Notes: generated from the letters alone by a model not told the origin. A DNA stretch of 40,273 nt from Candidatus Sedimenticola endophacoides (GCA_003062205.1 PQCP01000116.1:1-40273); one strand, 5' to 3'. Shown: positions 1 through 9,528, counted from the stretch's first letter. A program made the numbers and translations.

Positions 1-100
1 ACAACCCCGAAAAAATGATCGTCGCCCCGCTAACAGTTACCGGCCTGCCTAGTTCTCGGCTAATACCCTAGTCTGGTTGTACGGTATTTGTGGTCACCTA

Positions 101-400
101 ATGGTTTATGAAACATTCGGGCTAAATGAAATTGCTGAATATATAGCACTAGACAAACCAAGCGCAGCCAAAACGTTAGTACGTAGCGTTTTTAAAACTG
201 TTCAGAGGCTTAAAGACTTTCCAAAGTCTGGAAGGAAACCAGAAGAGCTTCCTAAAACTGAATACAGGGAGGTCATTGTAGGGCCTTGCAGAGTTTTCTA
301 TCGAGTTAATGGAGAAAGTGTGTACATTTTATATGTTATGCGTGGAGAAAGAGAGCTTAGGCGTTTTATCTTGTCTGATCGAAACGACGAAATCACTTAA
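101..400 (+). CDS. ParE/RelE-family toxin (type II toxin-antitoxin)
   Basis: About 99 residues from the ATG at 101; the frame stays open upstream to 77, but the family usually begins just before the first helix (LNEIAEYIA). Visible family features are that helix, the central FPKSGRKPEELP stretch and the C-terminal beta strands REVIVGPCRVFYRV and YILYVMRGERELRR, with the basic C-terminus typical of ParE-like plasmid-stabilisation toxins. Known family members inhibit gyrase or cut mRNA; which applies here cannot be read. No antitoxin gene is visible in the 100 bases upstream, and the window edge may have removed it. The gene is more AT-rich than its neighbours, which suggests acquisition. The family call is fairly firm, the exact start is not. 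Confidence 0.75.
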   Translation: MVYETFGLNEIAEYIALDKPSAAKTLVRSVFKTVQRLKDFPKSGRKPEELPKTEYREVIVGPCRVFYRVNGESVYILYVMRGERELRRFILSDRNDEIT

Positions 401-536
401 CAAGGCAATACACTCGCCCTGCGCTGACCGAGCAAAGACAAAGACAAAAGACATGGACATCCACCCATCAAAGACATGGACATCCACCCATTGAAGGCTC
501 CAATGAGCTTCCCTGTGGATGATTTTTTCATCCATC
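401..536. repeat. Two 23-bp tandem repeats in a spacer without genes
   Basis: The unit AAAGACATGGACATCCACCC runs from 447 and again from 470 (period 23 bp), ending near 491. The rest of the spacer up to the mobile-element copy at 537 shows no credible gene. The word ATGGACATCCACC resembles ATGGACAGCCACC in the array at 5.8-6.2 kb. Confidence 0.7.
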
Positions 537-836
537 CAAGAGTGTCGCTACCTCGTGAAAGATTTTGGGACATCCCAGTCCCCAAAATCGACTCGCCAAC
601 GCGACAGCCGTTACTGCCCCGACCGTCCTGCGCTCATCACGACTCCGTCCCGCACATTGCAGCAAAGCTGCTCGTGCGCAACTCCGTCATGATGACCACA
701 ATGACTCTACGGCGTGTCGGATGCGCTATTTGTACGCCCTACGTCACTCCCTATCGGTCGTAACTGCGGCCATACAACCGCGCCTACGCCTATCGGGGAC
801 TAACCGCCTTCGCTTCGCTCTCCATGGCGGTTAGCG
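537..836 (+). mobile_element. 300-bp structured dispersed element, copy 1
   Basis: The element begins CAAGAGTGTCGCTACC and ends GGCGGTTAGCG. Relative to its first base it has three hairpins: 25-53 (GATTTTGGGAC / GTCCCcAAAATC), 115-142 (CGCAC..GCAGC / GCTGC..GTGCG) and 264-298 (CTAACCGCC / GGCGGTTAG). There are no terminal inverted repeats and no flanking direct repeats. This copy carries the only difference among the six, C instead of T at 735. It lies in the spacer upstream of pyrD, next to the tandem ATGGACATCCACC repeats. Two overlapping frames starting at GTG 543 and TTG 565 stay open for 73 and 89 codons. They begin with non-ATG codons and show no recognisable domain, so I treat the element as non-coding. 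Confidence 0.9.
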
Positions 837-949
837 AATGTCAATGTGTGGGTGTCCCAAAAAGATACCTCACCAGGGCCATCACCTCGCACCCACCGCC
901 CCTTCTCGGATACAATAAACGCAGCCTGTAACTGCTTCTGGACTCATCC

Positions 950-1918
950 ATGACCACCACCACCGATTCCCATTTGGCCGTCGATTTCTGCGGCATGACC
1001 TTCAACACGCCGCTGGTACTGCTCTCCGGCTGCGTCGGCTTCGGTGAGGAGTACACCCGGGTCCGAGGCTTCTCCAACCGTGACGCCGGCGCCGTCTGCC
1101 TCAAGGGGACCACGGGCCAGGCGCGGCCTGGCAACCCCCCGCATCGGGTCTATGAGACGCCCAACGGGATGCTCAACGCCATCGGCCTGCAGAACCCTGG
1201 GGTGGATTGGGTGGTTGACGAGATCCTGCCGACACTGGATTTCGGAGAGACCCGCTTTATCGCCAATGTCTCCGGCTCCAGCATCGAGGAGTACCAAGCG
1301 GTGACCCGCCGCTTCAATGACTCCCCCATCGATGCCATCGAGATCAATATCTCCTGCCCCAACGTCAAGGAGGGTGGCGTGGCCTTCGGCAACGACCCCG
1401 ATATGTCGGCCCGGGTGGTGGAGGCCTGTCGCAGGGCCACCGACAAACCGCTGATCACCAAGCTCTCACCCAACCAGACCGATATCGCGGAGAACGCCCG
1501 CCGCTGTATCGAGGCTGGCAGTGACGCCTTTGCCGTGATCAATACCCTGATGGGCATGGCGATCGACATCGAGAGCCGCTCCCCGGTGATCGGCAACAAC
1601 CAGGGTGGACTCTCCGGCCCTGCCATCAAGCCTGTGGCCCTGCTCAAGGTGCATCAGGTACATCAGGTCTGCAAACCACACGCCATTCCCATCATCGGCC
1701 AGGGCGGCGTCACCTGCGCCGAGGATGCGCTGGAATTTCTGATCGCCGGGGCCAGTGCCGTGGGTATCGGCACCGCGCTGTTCTACGATCCCCTGGTGCT
1801 GCCCAAGATCAACCTGGGAATCCGCGACTATCTCGAACGCCACGGCATGCAATCGGTGATGCAGTTGACCGGTACCCTGCAACTCAATACCCCCGCCCAG
1901 CAACGCTGCGCCTGCTGA
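950..1918 (+). CDS. pyrD: Dihydroorotate dehydrogenase, class 1B catalytic subunit
   Basis: This 322-residue FMN-dependent TIM-barrel enzyme of pyrimidine synthesis oxidises dihydroorotate to orotate. KGTT at residues 52-55 and the motif NISCPN at 133-138, with catalytic Cys136, identify the class 1 type; class 2 enzymes have serine at that position. The phosphate-binding end is visible as GQGGV and a later GIGTALFYDP. In characterised class 1B enzymes the partner is the FAD/[2Fe-2S] subunit PyrK, which passes electrons to NAD+. No pyrK lies beside this gene, and most Gammaproteobacteria use the membrane class 2 enzyme instead. The ATG at 950 gives the normal N-terminus. Element copy 1 ends 113 bp upstream, so transcription must start in that short interval (a weak TACAAT lies near 910) or cross the element. 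Confidence 0.9.
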   Translation: MTTTTDSHLAVDFCGMTFNTPLVLLSGCVGFGEEYTRVRGFSNRDAGAVCLKGTTGQARPGNPPHRVYETPNGMLNAIGLQNPGVDWVVDEILPTLDFGETRFIANVSGSSIEEYQAVTRRFNDSPIDAIEINISCPNVKEGGVAFGNDPDMSARVVEACRRATDKPLITKLSPNQTDIAENARRCIEAGSDAFAVINTLMGMAIDIESRSPVIGNNQGGLSGPAIKPVALLKVHQVHQVCKPHAIPIIGQGGVTCAEDALEFLIAGASAVGIGTALFYDPLVLPKINLGIRDYLERHGMQSVMQLTGTLQLNTPAQQRCAC

Positions 1919-2006
1919 TCCGTTTCGCTCCATAGACGAGCCGTACCCGCACGTTCAGCCGGTGCTAGAATTAGAGAGCGGACGACACCCAGGGACCGAA
2001 CCACGC

Positions 2007-3281
2007 ATGATGGATCTCAGCTTTCATCCGGACATTGAGCCGTTGCGCAATTTCACCCTGCTCAGGGGACTGCGCCGGGAGCAGCTCCATCTGCTCGCTG
2101 AATCGATCGAGATCGAGGAGGCCCCCCAGGGCGCTCTTCTCGTCGAGTACGGCAGCACCGATGATTGCGCCTACTTCCTGGTCCAGGGGGAGGTTGAGCT
2201 GACGGCGGCCGATGGCAAGCACACCCGTTTCAGCGACCGCGACCATGCCGCCCGCGACCCCATCTCCCGCCTGCTGCCGCACCGCTACCAGGTGATTGCC
2301 CTGAGCGATATCCGCTATATCAAGGTCGACAATCCGCTGCTCAGGAGCATCATCTCGATGATTCGCCACAGCCCGGCCAGCGGCAATATCAGCGGCTACA
2401 CTGTGGAGAGCGGCGACCAGCGCCATGAAACCCTTAATGCCGAGAACCGCATCTCGATCGATTTTCTGCGTGATCTGGACGGCGGCAGTCTGGGCCTGCC
2501 CAGTTTGCCGGATGTGGCGGTACGTATCGGCCGGGTGATCAACGACCGCGAGTCCAGCGCCACCGACATCGCCGACATCATACTCACCGACCCGGCGATT
2601 GCCGCCAAGGTGATCAAGGCGGCCAATAGCGCCCTCTACGGTCAAAGCGCGCCGGTAACCACCTGCACCAAGGCGGTGGTGCGCCTGGGCAACGACGTGA
2701 CGCAGAAGCTGGTGCTCAGCTATGCGGTACGGGAGCTGTTTCAGGTCCACTCCCGGCTACTGCGCGAGCGTATGAACGCCCTCTGGCGCCACAGTGTGCG
2801 GGTCGCCGCCATCTGTCATGTACTGGCCCAGGGCTATCGCCGGTTCGACCCCGAACAGGCGATGCTGGCGGGTCTGCTGCACGATATCGGGGAGGTTGCC
2901 CTGCTCAACTACATCGCCGGGCTTACACGGGAGCAACAGCAGCCGGAGCTGATTGAGCGCGCCCTCGACGACCTGCGCGGTCCGGTCGGCAGCCTGATCC
3001 TGCGCCACTGGGGGTTTGACAGGGAGTTGGTTATCACCGCCCTCGACGCCGATCGGTGGATGCGTGACACCCTGCGCCACGCCGACTACTGCGACTTGGT
3101 GATCATCGCTCAACTGCATAGCCACATCGGCACCGGGCAGTCCCCCGCGCTGCCAGCCATCGACCAGGTCCCCGCTCACCGCCGCCTGGGTCTCGGCGAA
3201 CTGACCCCGAAGATGAGTCTCAAGATCATCGAGGAGGCCTCGCAGCAGGTAGCCCAGGCCGAACAGCTGTTGAACCTTTGA
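2007..3281 (+). CDS. Cyclic-nucleotide-binding domain plus HDOD-domain signalling protein
   Basis: About 424 residues from the ATG pair at 2007; a GTG at 1962 would add 15 residues of poor quality. The first ~130 residues look like a cNMP-binding (CRP-type) beta barrel, with the core YGSTDDCAYFLVQGEVEL. An HDOD domain occupies about residues 155-360, with LPSLPDVAVRIGRVIND, AAKVIKAANSALYG and the motif AGLLHDIGEVALL. HDOD domains are degenerate HD domains that usually act as signalling adaptors rather than nucleotide hydrolases. The HD pair here (LLHDIG) looks intact, so some activity cannot be excluded. The spacer from pyrD is about 90 bp. A second, shorter HDOD gene lies 1.5 kb away on the other strand. 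Confidence 0.85.
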   Translation: MMDLSFHPDIEPLRNFTLLRGLRREQLHLLAESIEIEEAPQGALLVEYGSTDDCAYFLVQGEVELTAADGKHTRFSDRDHAARDPISRLLPHRYQVIALSDIRYIKVDNPLLRSIISMIRHSPASGNISGYTVESGDQRHETLNAENRISIDFLRDLDGGSLGLPSLPDVAVRIGRVINDRESSATDIADIILTDPAIAAKVIKAANSALYGQSAPVTTCTKAVVRLGNDVTQKLVLSYAVRELFQVHSRLLRERMNALWRHSVRVAAICHVLAQGYRRFDPEQAMLAGLLHDIGEVALLNYIAGLTREQQQPELIERALDDLRGPVGSLILRHWGFDRELVITALDADRWMRDTLRHADYCDLVIIAQLHSHIGTGQSPALPAIDQVPAHRRLGLGELTPKMSLKIIEEASQQVAQAEQLLNL

Positions 3282-3420
3282 TACGCATCCACCACGCGCA
3301 CCCCTGAGATCTCCCTGGCACGTAAACGCGGGCCATCCAGCAGCGCTCGCGCGCCCTGCCGAAAACCACCCGCACCGCCCACCGGCTCGCTTCGGGGTAA
3401 GTGCTTGCTTCGGTGCCGTT
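3282..3420. other. Spacer between convergent genes
   Basis: 139 bp between the cNMP-HDOD stop codon and the stop codon of the HPP gene on the opposite strand. I see no gene and no clear U-tailed terminator hairpin. Confidence 0.5.
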
Positions 3421-3530
3421 TCAGGGACCGCGCCGCTCGAACACCCGGCCGGTGATCTGAGCCCAGTGGGACTGCTCCCGGTCTCCCAGACCGGCCAGAT
3501 CGGGGAAGGCCCGGGCCGCCTTCAGGTCGA

Positions 3531-3830
3531 CAAGAGTGTCGCTACCTCGTGAAAGATTTTGGGACATCCCAGTCCCCAAAATCGACTCGCCAACGCGACA
3601 GCCGTTACTGCCCCGACCGTCCTGCGCTCATCACGACTCCGTCCCGCACATTGCAGCAAAGCTGCTCGTGCGCAACTCCGTCATGATGACCACAATGACT
3701 CTACGGCGTGTCGGATGCGCTATTTGTATGCCCTACGTCACTCCCTATCGGTCGTAACTGCGGCCATACAACCGCGCCTACGCCTATCGGGGACTAACCG
3801 CCTTCGCTTCGCTCTCCATGGCGGTTAGCG
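3531..3830 (+). mobile_element. 300-bp structured dispersed element, copy 2 (inside HPP gene)
   Basis: Full-length 300-bp copy from CAAGAGTGTCGC to GGTTAGCG, antisense to the HPP gene. Joining the flanks (..TTCAGGTCGA | AACGCCAGCG..) gives, on the coding strand, CGT T|TC GAC CTG. The frame then continues to a TGA at 3421-3423. No bases are duplicated at the junction. Confidence 0.92.
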
Positions 3831-4213
3831 AACGCCAGCGGGGAAAGGGCAGCCCGCCGAGTACCCGGTTGAAAAAATAGGCCTGGACCAGCAGCAGGGC
3901 AATCGCCAGTGGCAGCGCCACGACCGGCAACCAGCTGTCGAAATAGCCCATGGCGGCGATCAGGGCGGTGGCCGCCGCCGGGGGGTGGGCGCAGTCGAAC
4001 ACGATCATGCCGAGACTGGTCAGCCCCATCGCCAGGGAAAGGGCGCAGATGCGCGGCCAGTTCAGGGCCTCACCCCGGTGCAGCTCGGCCTCCGGGAAGA
4101 GCAGCGCGAACAGGTGCAGCATGGCGATGCCGACCAGCATCCCCAGCAGGTGGGCGTAGAGCACCGCGCGAGGCGCCGCGGCGCGTGCCAGCGGGGTGCG
4201 GAACAGAATAAAA

Positions 4214-4513
4214 CAAGAGTGTCGCTACCTCGTGAAAGATTTTGGGACATCCCAGTCCCCAAAATCGACTCGCCAACGCGACAGCCGTTACTGCCCCGAC
4301 CGTCCTGCGCTCATCACGACTCCGTCCCGCACATTGCAGCAAAGCTGCTCGTGCGCAACTCCGTCATGATGACCACAATGACTCTACGGCGTGTCGGATG
4401 CGCTATTTGTATGCCCTACGTCACTCCCTATCGGTCGTAACTGCGGCCATACAACCGCGCCTACGCCTATCGGGGACTAACCGCCTTCGCTTCGCTCTCC
4501 ATGGCGGTTAGCG
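4214..4513 (+). mobile_element. 300-bp structured dispersed element, copy 3 (inside HPP gene)
   Basis: Full-length copy, identical to copy 2 and in the same orientation, 383 bp away from it. Removing it joins ..GAATAAAA | GCTGACGG.., which reads on the coding strand as CCG TCA GC|T TTT ATT. This restores the PSAFILF segment expected after the PPLG motif of HPP proteins. No target-site duplication is present. Copies 2 and 3 are direct repeats and could recombine to delete the middle of the gene. Confidence 0.93.
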
Positions 4514-4772
4514 GCTGACGGTCCGAGAGGCGGAAACAGCAGTGGCAGCTTGGCCAGGAAGGCCGCCGTGGCGATGATCGCCAGGGCGCTCAATCCCTCG
4601 ATGAAGACGAAGATCCGTACCGCGCGCCGTGAATGGCGGCTGTCTTTCAGCAGGTATCCGAGTTGCAGGCGCGACACAAACGCCACCAGCCGGTAGAGCA
4701 GGCTGCCCTGGGGCGCCGCGCCGGGCGCTTGTGCCTGGCGCTTCGCCAACGCCTCCATCCGTTTCTTGTCCA

Positions 4773-5729
4773 TCACCCCTCCTCTGCGGGCGGCGGCAAC
4801 TGCTCCGCGACCAGGGCCAGCACCCGCTCTCCATCACCCGGGGCCAGGGCAAACAGGTGGCAGAGTTCACGGTACTCGTTGCCAACTCGCTCCATCAGGG
4901 CTCCCTGGGCCTCCGCCTCCAGCCCCAGACCCTGGTTGATCGCCTCGATCATCTGCGTGGCCCGCCGCGCATCGGCCTTCTGACAGCTCGGCAAGCGTGC
5001 GGCGTGGATTACCGCCAGGGCGACGGTCTGCTCCAGCTCCAACTCCCGCAACTGACCCAGGTCGCTGGTATGTAGGCCGACGAAGCAGACCAGTTCCGCC
5101 GGAAACTCCCAGTTTTGCAGGATCCAGGCACCCGCCTGGGCGTGATCCCACTGGAAGCTCGCCCGCTCCGCCAGGGAGAGTCGTTCCGGGGCGTCCCGCC
5201 ACTGCTCGATCAGCGGCCGGTAATACTCGCCCCAGGAGCCGAGCAGCACCGGCAGTGCGATATCCGACAGCAGCATTGCGGTGAAGGCCTCTTCGCGTTC
5301 CGCAGGGCAGCAGTGATCGGCGAGGGCGCGGGCGAGCAGCGCCTTGAGCAGGGAGTCGCTCCAGAAGCGGGTGGCATCGAACAAACTGCCGGGAGGGGCT
5401 GGCAGGGCGCTGCGCATGGCAAACGAAAGCACCAGGGAGCGGATCCGCTTCATGCCCAGCAGGTTGAGGCCGTGGCTGATGCTGCTGACCTGGTTGGGGA
5501 GGGCGAAATAGGCGGAGTTGACGGTACTCAACACCTTGCCGCCGATCTCCGGCATGGCGCCGACCATCTTCGCCAGCCGCGTCTGGTCGGGCTCATCGCG
5601 ATTGACCTCGGCCACCAGACGCGCGATAGCGGTGGGCAGGGGCGGGATCTCCACCCCCGCGAACAGTCGTTCGAAGTTCCCCGTGGCGATCGAGGCGTGC
5701 CGCCTCACCCGGTCCAGCAGTTCAAACAC
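4773..5729 (-). CDS. HDOD-domain protein
   Basis: 318 residues from the GTG at 5729, which has GGGAGG eight bases upstream. The N-terminal two thirds carry an HDOD fold: IPPLPTAIARLVAEVNRDEP, KVLSTVNSAYFALP, ISHGLNLLGMKRIRSLVL and a later WDHAQAGAWILQNWEFP. The usual HD pair of the catalytic family is not preserved where LLHDIG would be (LLSDIALPVLL), so it is probably a signalling adaptor rather than a hydrolase. The stop overlaps the HPP start (TGATG), indicating translational coupling. Codons 1-33 and the upstream promoter region lie inside a 292-bp tandem duplication, which leaves a second, truncated 5' copy of the gene at about 5921-6021. Confidence 0.85.
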   Translation of the reverse strand: MFELLDRVRRHASIATGNFERLFAGVEIPPLPTAIARLVAEVNRDEPDQTRLAKMVGAMPEIGGKVLSTVNSAYFALPNQVSSISHGLNLLGMKRIRSLVLSFAMRSALPAPPGSLFDATRFWSDSLLKALLARALADHCCPAEREEAFTAMLLSDIALPVLLGSWGEYYRPLIEQWRDAPERLSLAERASFQWDHAQAGAWILQNWEFPAELVCFVGLHTSDLGQLRELELEQTVALAVIHAARLPSCQKADARRATQMIEAINQGLGLEAEAQGALMERVGNEYRELCHLFALAPGDGERVLALVAEQLPPPAEEG

Positions 5730-6256
5730 CCGGCCTCCCGCATGAATCAGCTTCTTACGCTAAGCATATACCATACACAGCACAGTGTAGGGCCCGCGGG
5801 CTCGGCCGATTGATGGCTGTCCATGATCACTGCGGGTGATGATTGAAATTGGTGGCTGTCCATGATCACTCAGATGAATTGGTCCATGAATTGCCGATTG
5901 ATGGCTGTCCATGATCACTGGCGGTGGGCAGGGGCGGGATCTCCACCCCCGCGAACAGTCGTTCGAAGTTCCCCGTGGCGATCGAGGCGTGCCGCCTCAC
6001 CCGGTCCAGCAGTTCAAACACCCGGCCTCCCGCATGAATCCGCTTCTTACGCTAAGCATATACCATACACAACACAGTGTAGGGCCCGCGGGCTCGGCCG
6101 ATTGATGGCTGTCCATGATCACTGCGGTCCATGATCACTGCGGGTGATGATTGAAATTGGTGGCTATCCATGATCACTCAGTCCATGATCACTCAGATGA
6201 ATTGGTCCATGAATTGCCGATTGATGGCTGTCCATGATCACTGCATGATCACTGAT
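5629..6256. repeat. 292-bp tandem duplication with an array of TCCATGATCACT repeats
   Basis: Unit 1 is 5629-5920 and unit 2 runs from 5921 to about 6243. Their first 207 bp (5629-5835 and 5921-6127) differ at only two positions. The unit contains the first 33 codons of the HDOD gene, its upstream region and several copies of TCCATGATCACT. Exact copies start at 5820, 5859, 5908, 6112, 6128, 6167, 6182 and 6231, followed by a decayed copy near 6243. Unit 2 has extra short insertions, including an additional TCCATGATCACTCAG, consistent with slippage. No full-length gene is encoded; the duplicated HDOD start is a truncated remnant. Confidence 0.9.
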
Positions 6257-6267
6257 GATCAAATTGG

Positions 6268-6663
6268 TCAGGCGCGGATGTGCTCGATGTAGTGTTCCCG
6301 GTCGTCCATGGTCAGGCTCACCTCCTCGGCCCGCACCACCAGGCGCCGCTCGGTATCCCGGAAACGCAGGTTGCAGTGGGCCGGTCCCTTACCCATCATC
6401 GGCAGCGGGAGCATGTCCCGGTAGGTGTAGACGTTTTCACTGACATCGCCCCCGTCGCACACCGCCGGTGCCTCCGGCAGCGCCTCCAGCACCTCGGCGC
6501 CGTCGAAGATGAGGGTGCCGCTCTGCCACCAGCGGGTGCGCTCACGCGAGCCGGTCATGGTCTTTTCGATATAGGCGCGGGAGAAGCGCAGGCTGACCCT
6601 GGCGCCCTCCACTCGGATGCTCTCGACCTCGGAACCAAACAGATTGATGCTGCTGCTATCCAC
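6268..6663 (-). CDS. Conserved-looking hypothetical protein
   Basis: 131 residues from GTG 6663, with AGGAG about nine bases upstream. It is soluble and beta-rich in appearance (VEGARVSLRFSRAYIEKTM, GTLIFDGAEVLEALPEA, RRLVVRAEEVSLTMDD), with no signal peptide or membrane segment. I do not recognise the family. The stop codon sits directly beside the TCCATGATCACT repeat array, so the array may have grown in the 3' flank of this gene. Confidence 0.65.
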   Translation of the reverse strand: MDSSSINLFGSEVESIRVEGARVSLRFSRAYIEKTMTGSRERTRWWQSGTLIFDGAEVLEALPEAPAVCDGGDVSENVYTYRDMLPLPMMGKGPAHCNLRFRDTERRLVVRAEEVSLTMDDREHYIEHIRA

Positions 6664-6753
6664 TGGGAAACTCCTATAGAATCGGCTTTTGATGAGCGAT
6701 TATACCGCCACCGCCGGGCAGTTTTCCCTGCAAACAACGCGCTTGGGACGCCC

Positions 6754-6825
6754 ATGGCCGAATTGCTGATTCTGGCCCTGCTGGTCGCGGGGGTCATTCT
6801 GTTTCTACAGCCTTGGCGCTGGTGA
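6754..6825 (+). CDS. Possible 23-residue single-pass membrane peptide
   Basis: ATG at 6754, product MAELLILALLVAGVILFLQPWRW: one hydrophobic helix ending in a Trp-Arg-Trp anchor, the layout of small bacterial membrane proteins. The ribosome site is weak (GCTTGGGACGCCC before the ATG). It stands alone between two minus-strand genes. It may be real or chance; only the hydrophobic pattern supports it. The spacer 6826-6954 shows nothing else. Confidence 0.35.
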   Translation: MAELLILALLVAGVILFLQPWRW

Positions 6826-6954
6826 AGATCTGCGCGATTGCATCGCTCGCCGCGACAACCCCCGTCGGCACACCACCCATTGCGGCCGTCCTGCCCCCAA
6901 CAGGCGGGCCGGATGATCGACAACGGCGACGCCTGATCACTCGGCCCGGTATGG

Positions 6955-8347
<1,393 letters not shown>

Positions 8348-8361
<14 letters not shown>

Positions 8362-9442
8362 CGTGGTTCTCCAGAGGCAGCAGTACATTGAACAGGGTGC
8401 GCCCGGGTTCGCTCTCGCACTCGATGAGCCCGCCGTGCTGATTGATCAGGGATTGGGCGATGGAGAGGCCCAGCCCCACGCCGCCCGCGCTGGCGGTCAC
8501 CATGGGGTAGAACAGTTTTTCGCGGATCGTCTCCGGGATACCCGGTCCGTTGTCCTCGATCCCCACCTCGACCACCAGGCGGTGGCGCCGTGTGCCGATG
8601 GTGAACTGGCGCAGGATGCGGGTCCGCAGCACCACCCGCCCCGCCTCCTGCTCTCCCACCGCCCGGGCGGCGTTGCGCAGGATGTTGAGCAGTGCCTGGA
8701 TCAGGCGGTCACTGTCGGCGTGCAGCTCCGGTATGCTCGGGTCGTAGTCGCGTACCAGGCACAGGCGCGTGCCGAACTCGGCGGCCACCAGGCTGCGCAC
8801 CCGTTCCAGCAGCACATGGATATTCACCTCGCGCGGCTCCAGCAGCTTGTTGGGGCCGAGCATGCGATTGACCAGCTCCTGCAGGCGGTCCGCCTCGTCG
8901 ATGATCACCCGGGTGTATTCGGTCAACGCCGGATCGGGCAGCTCCGACTCCAGCAGCTGGGCGGCGCCACGCAACCCACCCAGGGGGTTCTTGATCTCGT
9001 GGGCCAGACCGCGGATCAGCTCCCGTGCCGCCTGGTGCTGGGAGAGCAGGTGCTCCTCCCGGCTGATGCGCAGCTGGCGGTCGATCTGTTGCAGCTCCAC
9101 CAGCAGTCCGCCCTCCCCCTCACGGTCGGTAAGGGGGATCAGGGTGCAGTCCACCGTCACCTGGGTGGCATCGGCCCGGGGCAGGCTCACCTCCCGCTCG
9201 GTGAACGGGTGGCCCGAGGCCAGGGCCCGATTCAGGTTGTGGTTGCCGCTGCCCGCCGGGCACTGCAACAACCGCTCCGCGGGCAGGCCGATCATGTGTT
9301 TGGCACTGACCGCGAACAGCATCTCCGCCGCCGGATTCATGTAGCGCAGGTTCAGGTCGGCATCGAACAGCAGGGCGGCGGTGTTGAGGTTCTCCAGCAC
9401 CCGGCGGGCGTCGCTGTCCAGTATGGTGTCGCTGGTGGTCAT
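8348..9442 (-). CDS. ntrB: Nitrogen regulation sensor histidine kinase/phosphatase NR(II), NtrB
   Basis: 364 residues. An N-terminal PAS domain (LENLNTAALLFDADLNLRYMNP) is followed by the dimerisation/phospho-acceptor helix with His148 in GLAHEIKNPLGG. The ATPase domain has the N box (QALLNILRNAARA), G1 (IEDNGPGIP) and G2 (GGVGLGLSIAQSLI). No membrane helices are present, as expected for this cytoplasmic sensor, which in characterised bacteria takes its signal from PII proteins. The start at ATG 9442 matches family length. It lies in the conserved order glnA - DUF4124 - ntrB - ntrC, and a candidate sigma-54 promoter and NtrC site lie just upstream. Confidence 0.95.
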
Positions 9443-9454
9443 GGGTCACCGAGT

Positions 9455-9470
9455 TGCAAAAAGCGCTCCA
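9455..9470 (-). promoter_or_regulatory. Candidate sigma-54 promoter of ntrBC
   Basis: On the minus strand TGGAGCGCTTTTTGCA has GG and GC separated by exactly ten bases, as in the -24/-12 consensus TGGCACGNNNNTTGCA. A start about 12 bases downstream would leave only a few leader bases before the ntrB ATG at 9442. That short leader is the main doubt. Confidence 0.4.
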
Positions 9471-9490
9471 TCGGGCAGCGCATGGGACAA

Positions 9491-9528
9491 CCCCCGCAAA
9501 ACGCCGCTTTGCGGCGGTCAGGCGGGGG
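9491..9528. other. Strong imperfect hairpin
   Basis: CCCCCGC pairs with GCGGGGG, and inside it CGCCGC pairs with GCGGCG around a TTT loop. It lies between the DUF4124 gene and ntrB and has no U-tract on the minus strand. It may modulate read-through rather than terminate. Confidence 0.5.

Larger units (their letters stand above)
3421..4773 (-). pseudogene. HPP-family membrane protein, interrupted twice by the 300-bp element
   Basis: Three coding blocks on the minus strand (4773-4514, 4213-3831 and 3530-3421) join into one frame of 250 codons if both 300-bp insertions are removed. The rebuilt protein has an N-terminal basic segment, then about four hydrophobic helices. It carries the family signature CAHPPAAATALIAAMG and the earlier LFPPLGPSAFILF, which runs across the upper junction. 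The start at ATG 4773 has a strong GAGGAGGGG ribosome site and overlaps the TGA of the HDOD gene (TGATG), so the two are one operon. HPP proteins are thought to be integral membrane transporters; nitrite transport has been shown for plant plastid relatives. As the sequence stands, each insertion brings stop codons within about 15 codons, so the gene is broken. Confidence 0.85.

Noticed and set aside
3..62. Open frame NPEKMIVAPLTVTGLPSSRLIP at the left edge as the end of a MazF/PemK-like protein
   Set aside because: Too short and cut by the window edge; similarity is only impressionistic.
447..492. Short tandem repeats at the left end or at 5.8-6.2 kb as CRISPR arrays
   Set aside because: Repeats are too short, spacers are not of uniform length or unique, and no cas genes are present.
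565..834. 89-codon and 73-codon frames in each element copy as genes
   Set aside because: Non-ATG starts, no ribosome site, no recognisable domain; they move with the element and are best treated as non-coding.
537..836. 300-bp element as a self-splicing group I or II intron
   Set aside because: Its ends do not fit GUGYG..AY or the U|..G| rule, no intron core was recognised, and it is antisense to HPP but sense to ade, so one RNA polarity could not serve both.
537..836. 300-bp element as an integron cassette with an attC site
   Set aside because: The CTAACCGCC/GGCGGTTAG hairpin looks attC-like, but the junctions do not fall at G|TTRRRY and the insertions are scattered rather than in an array.
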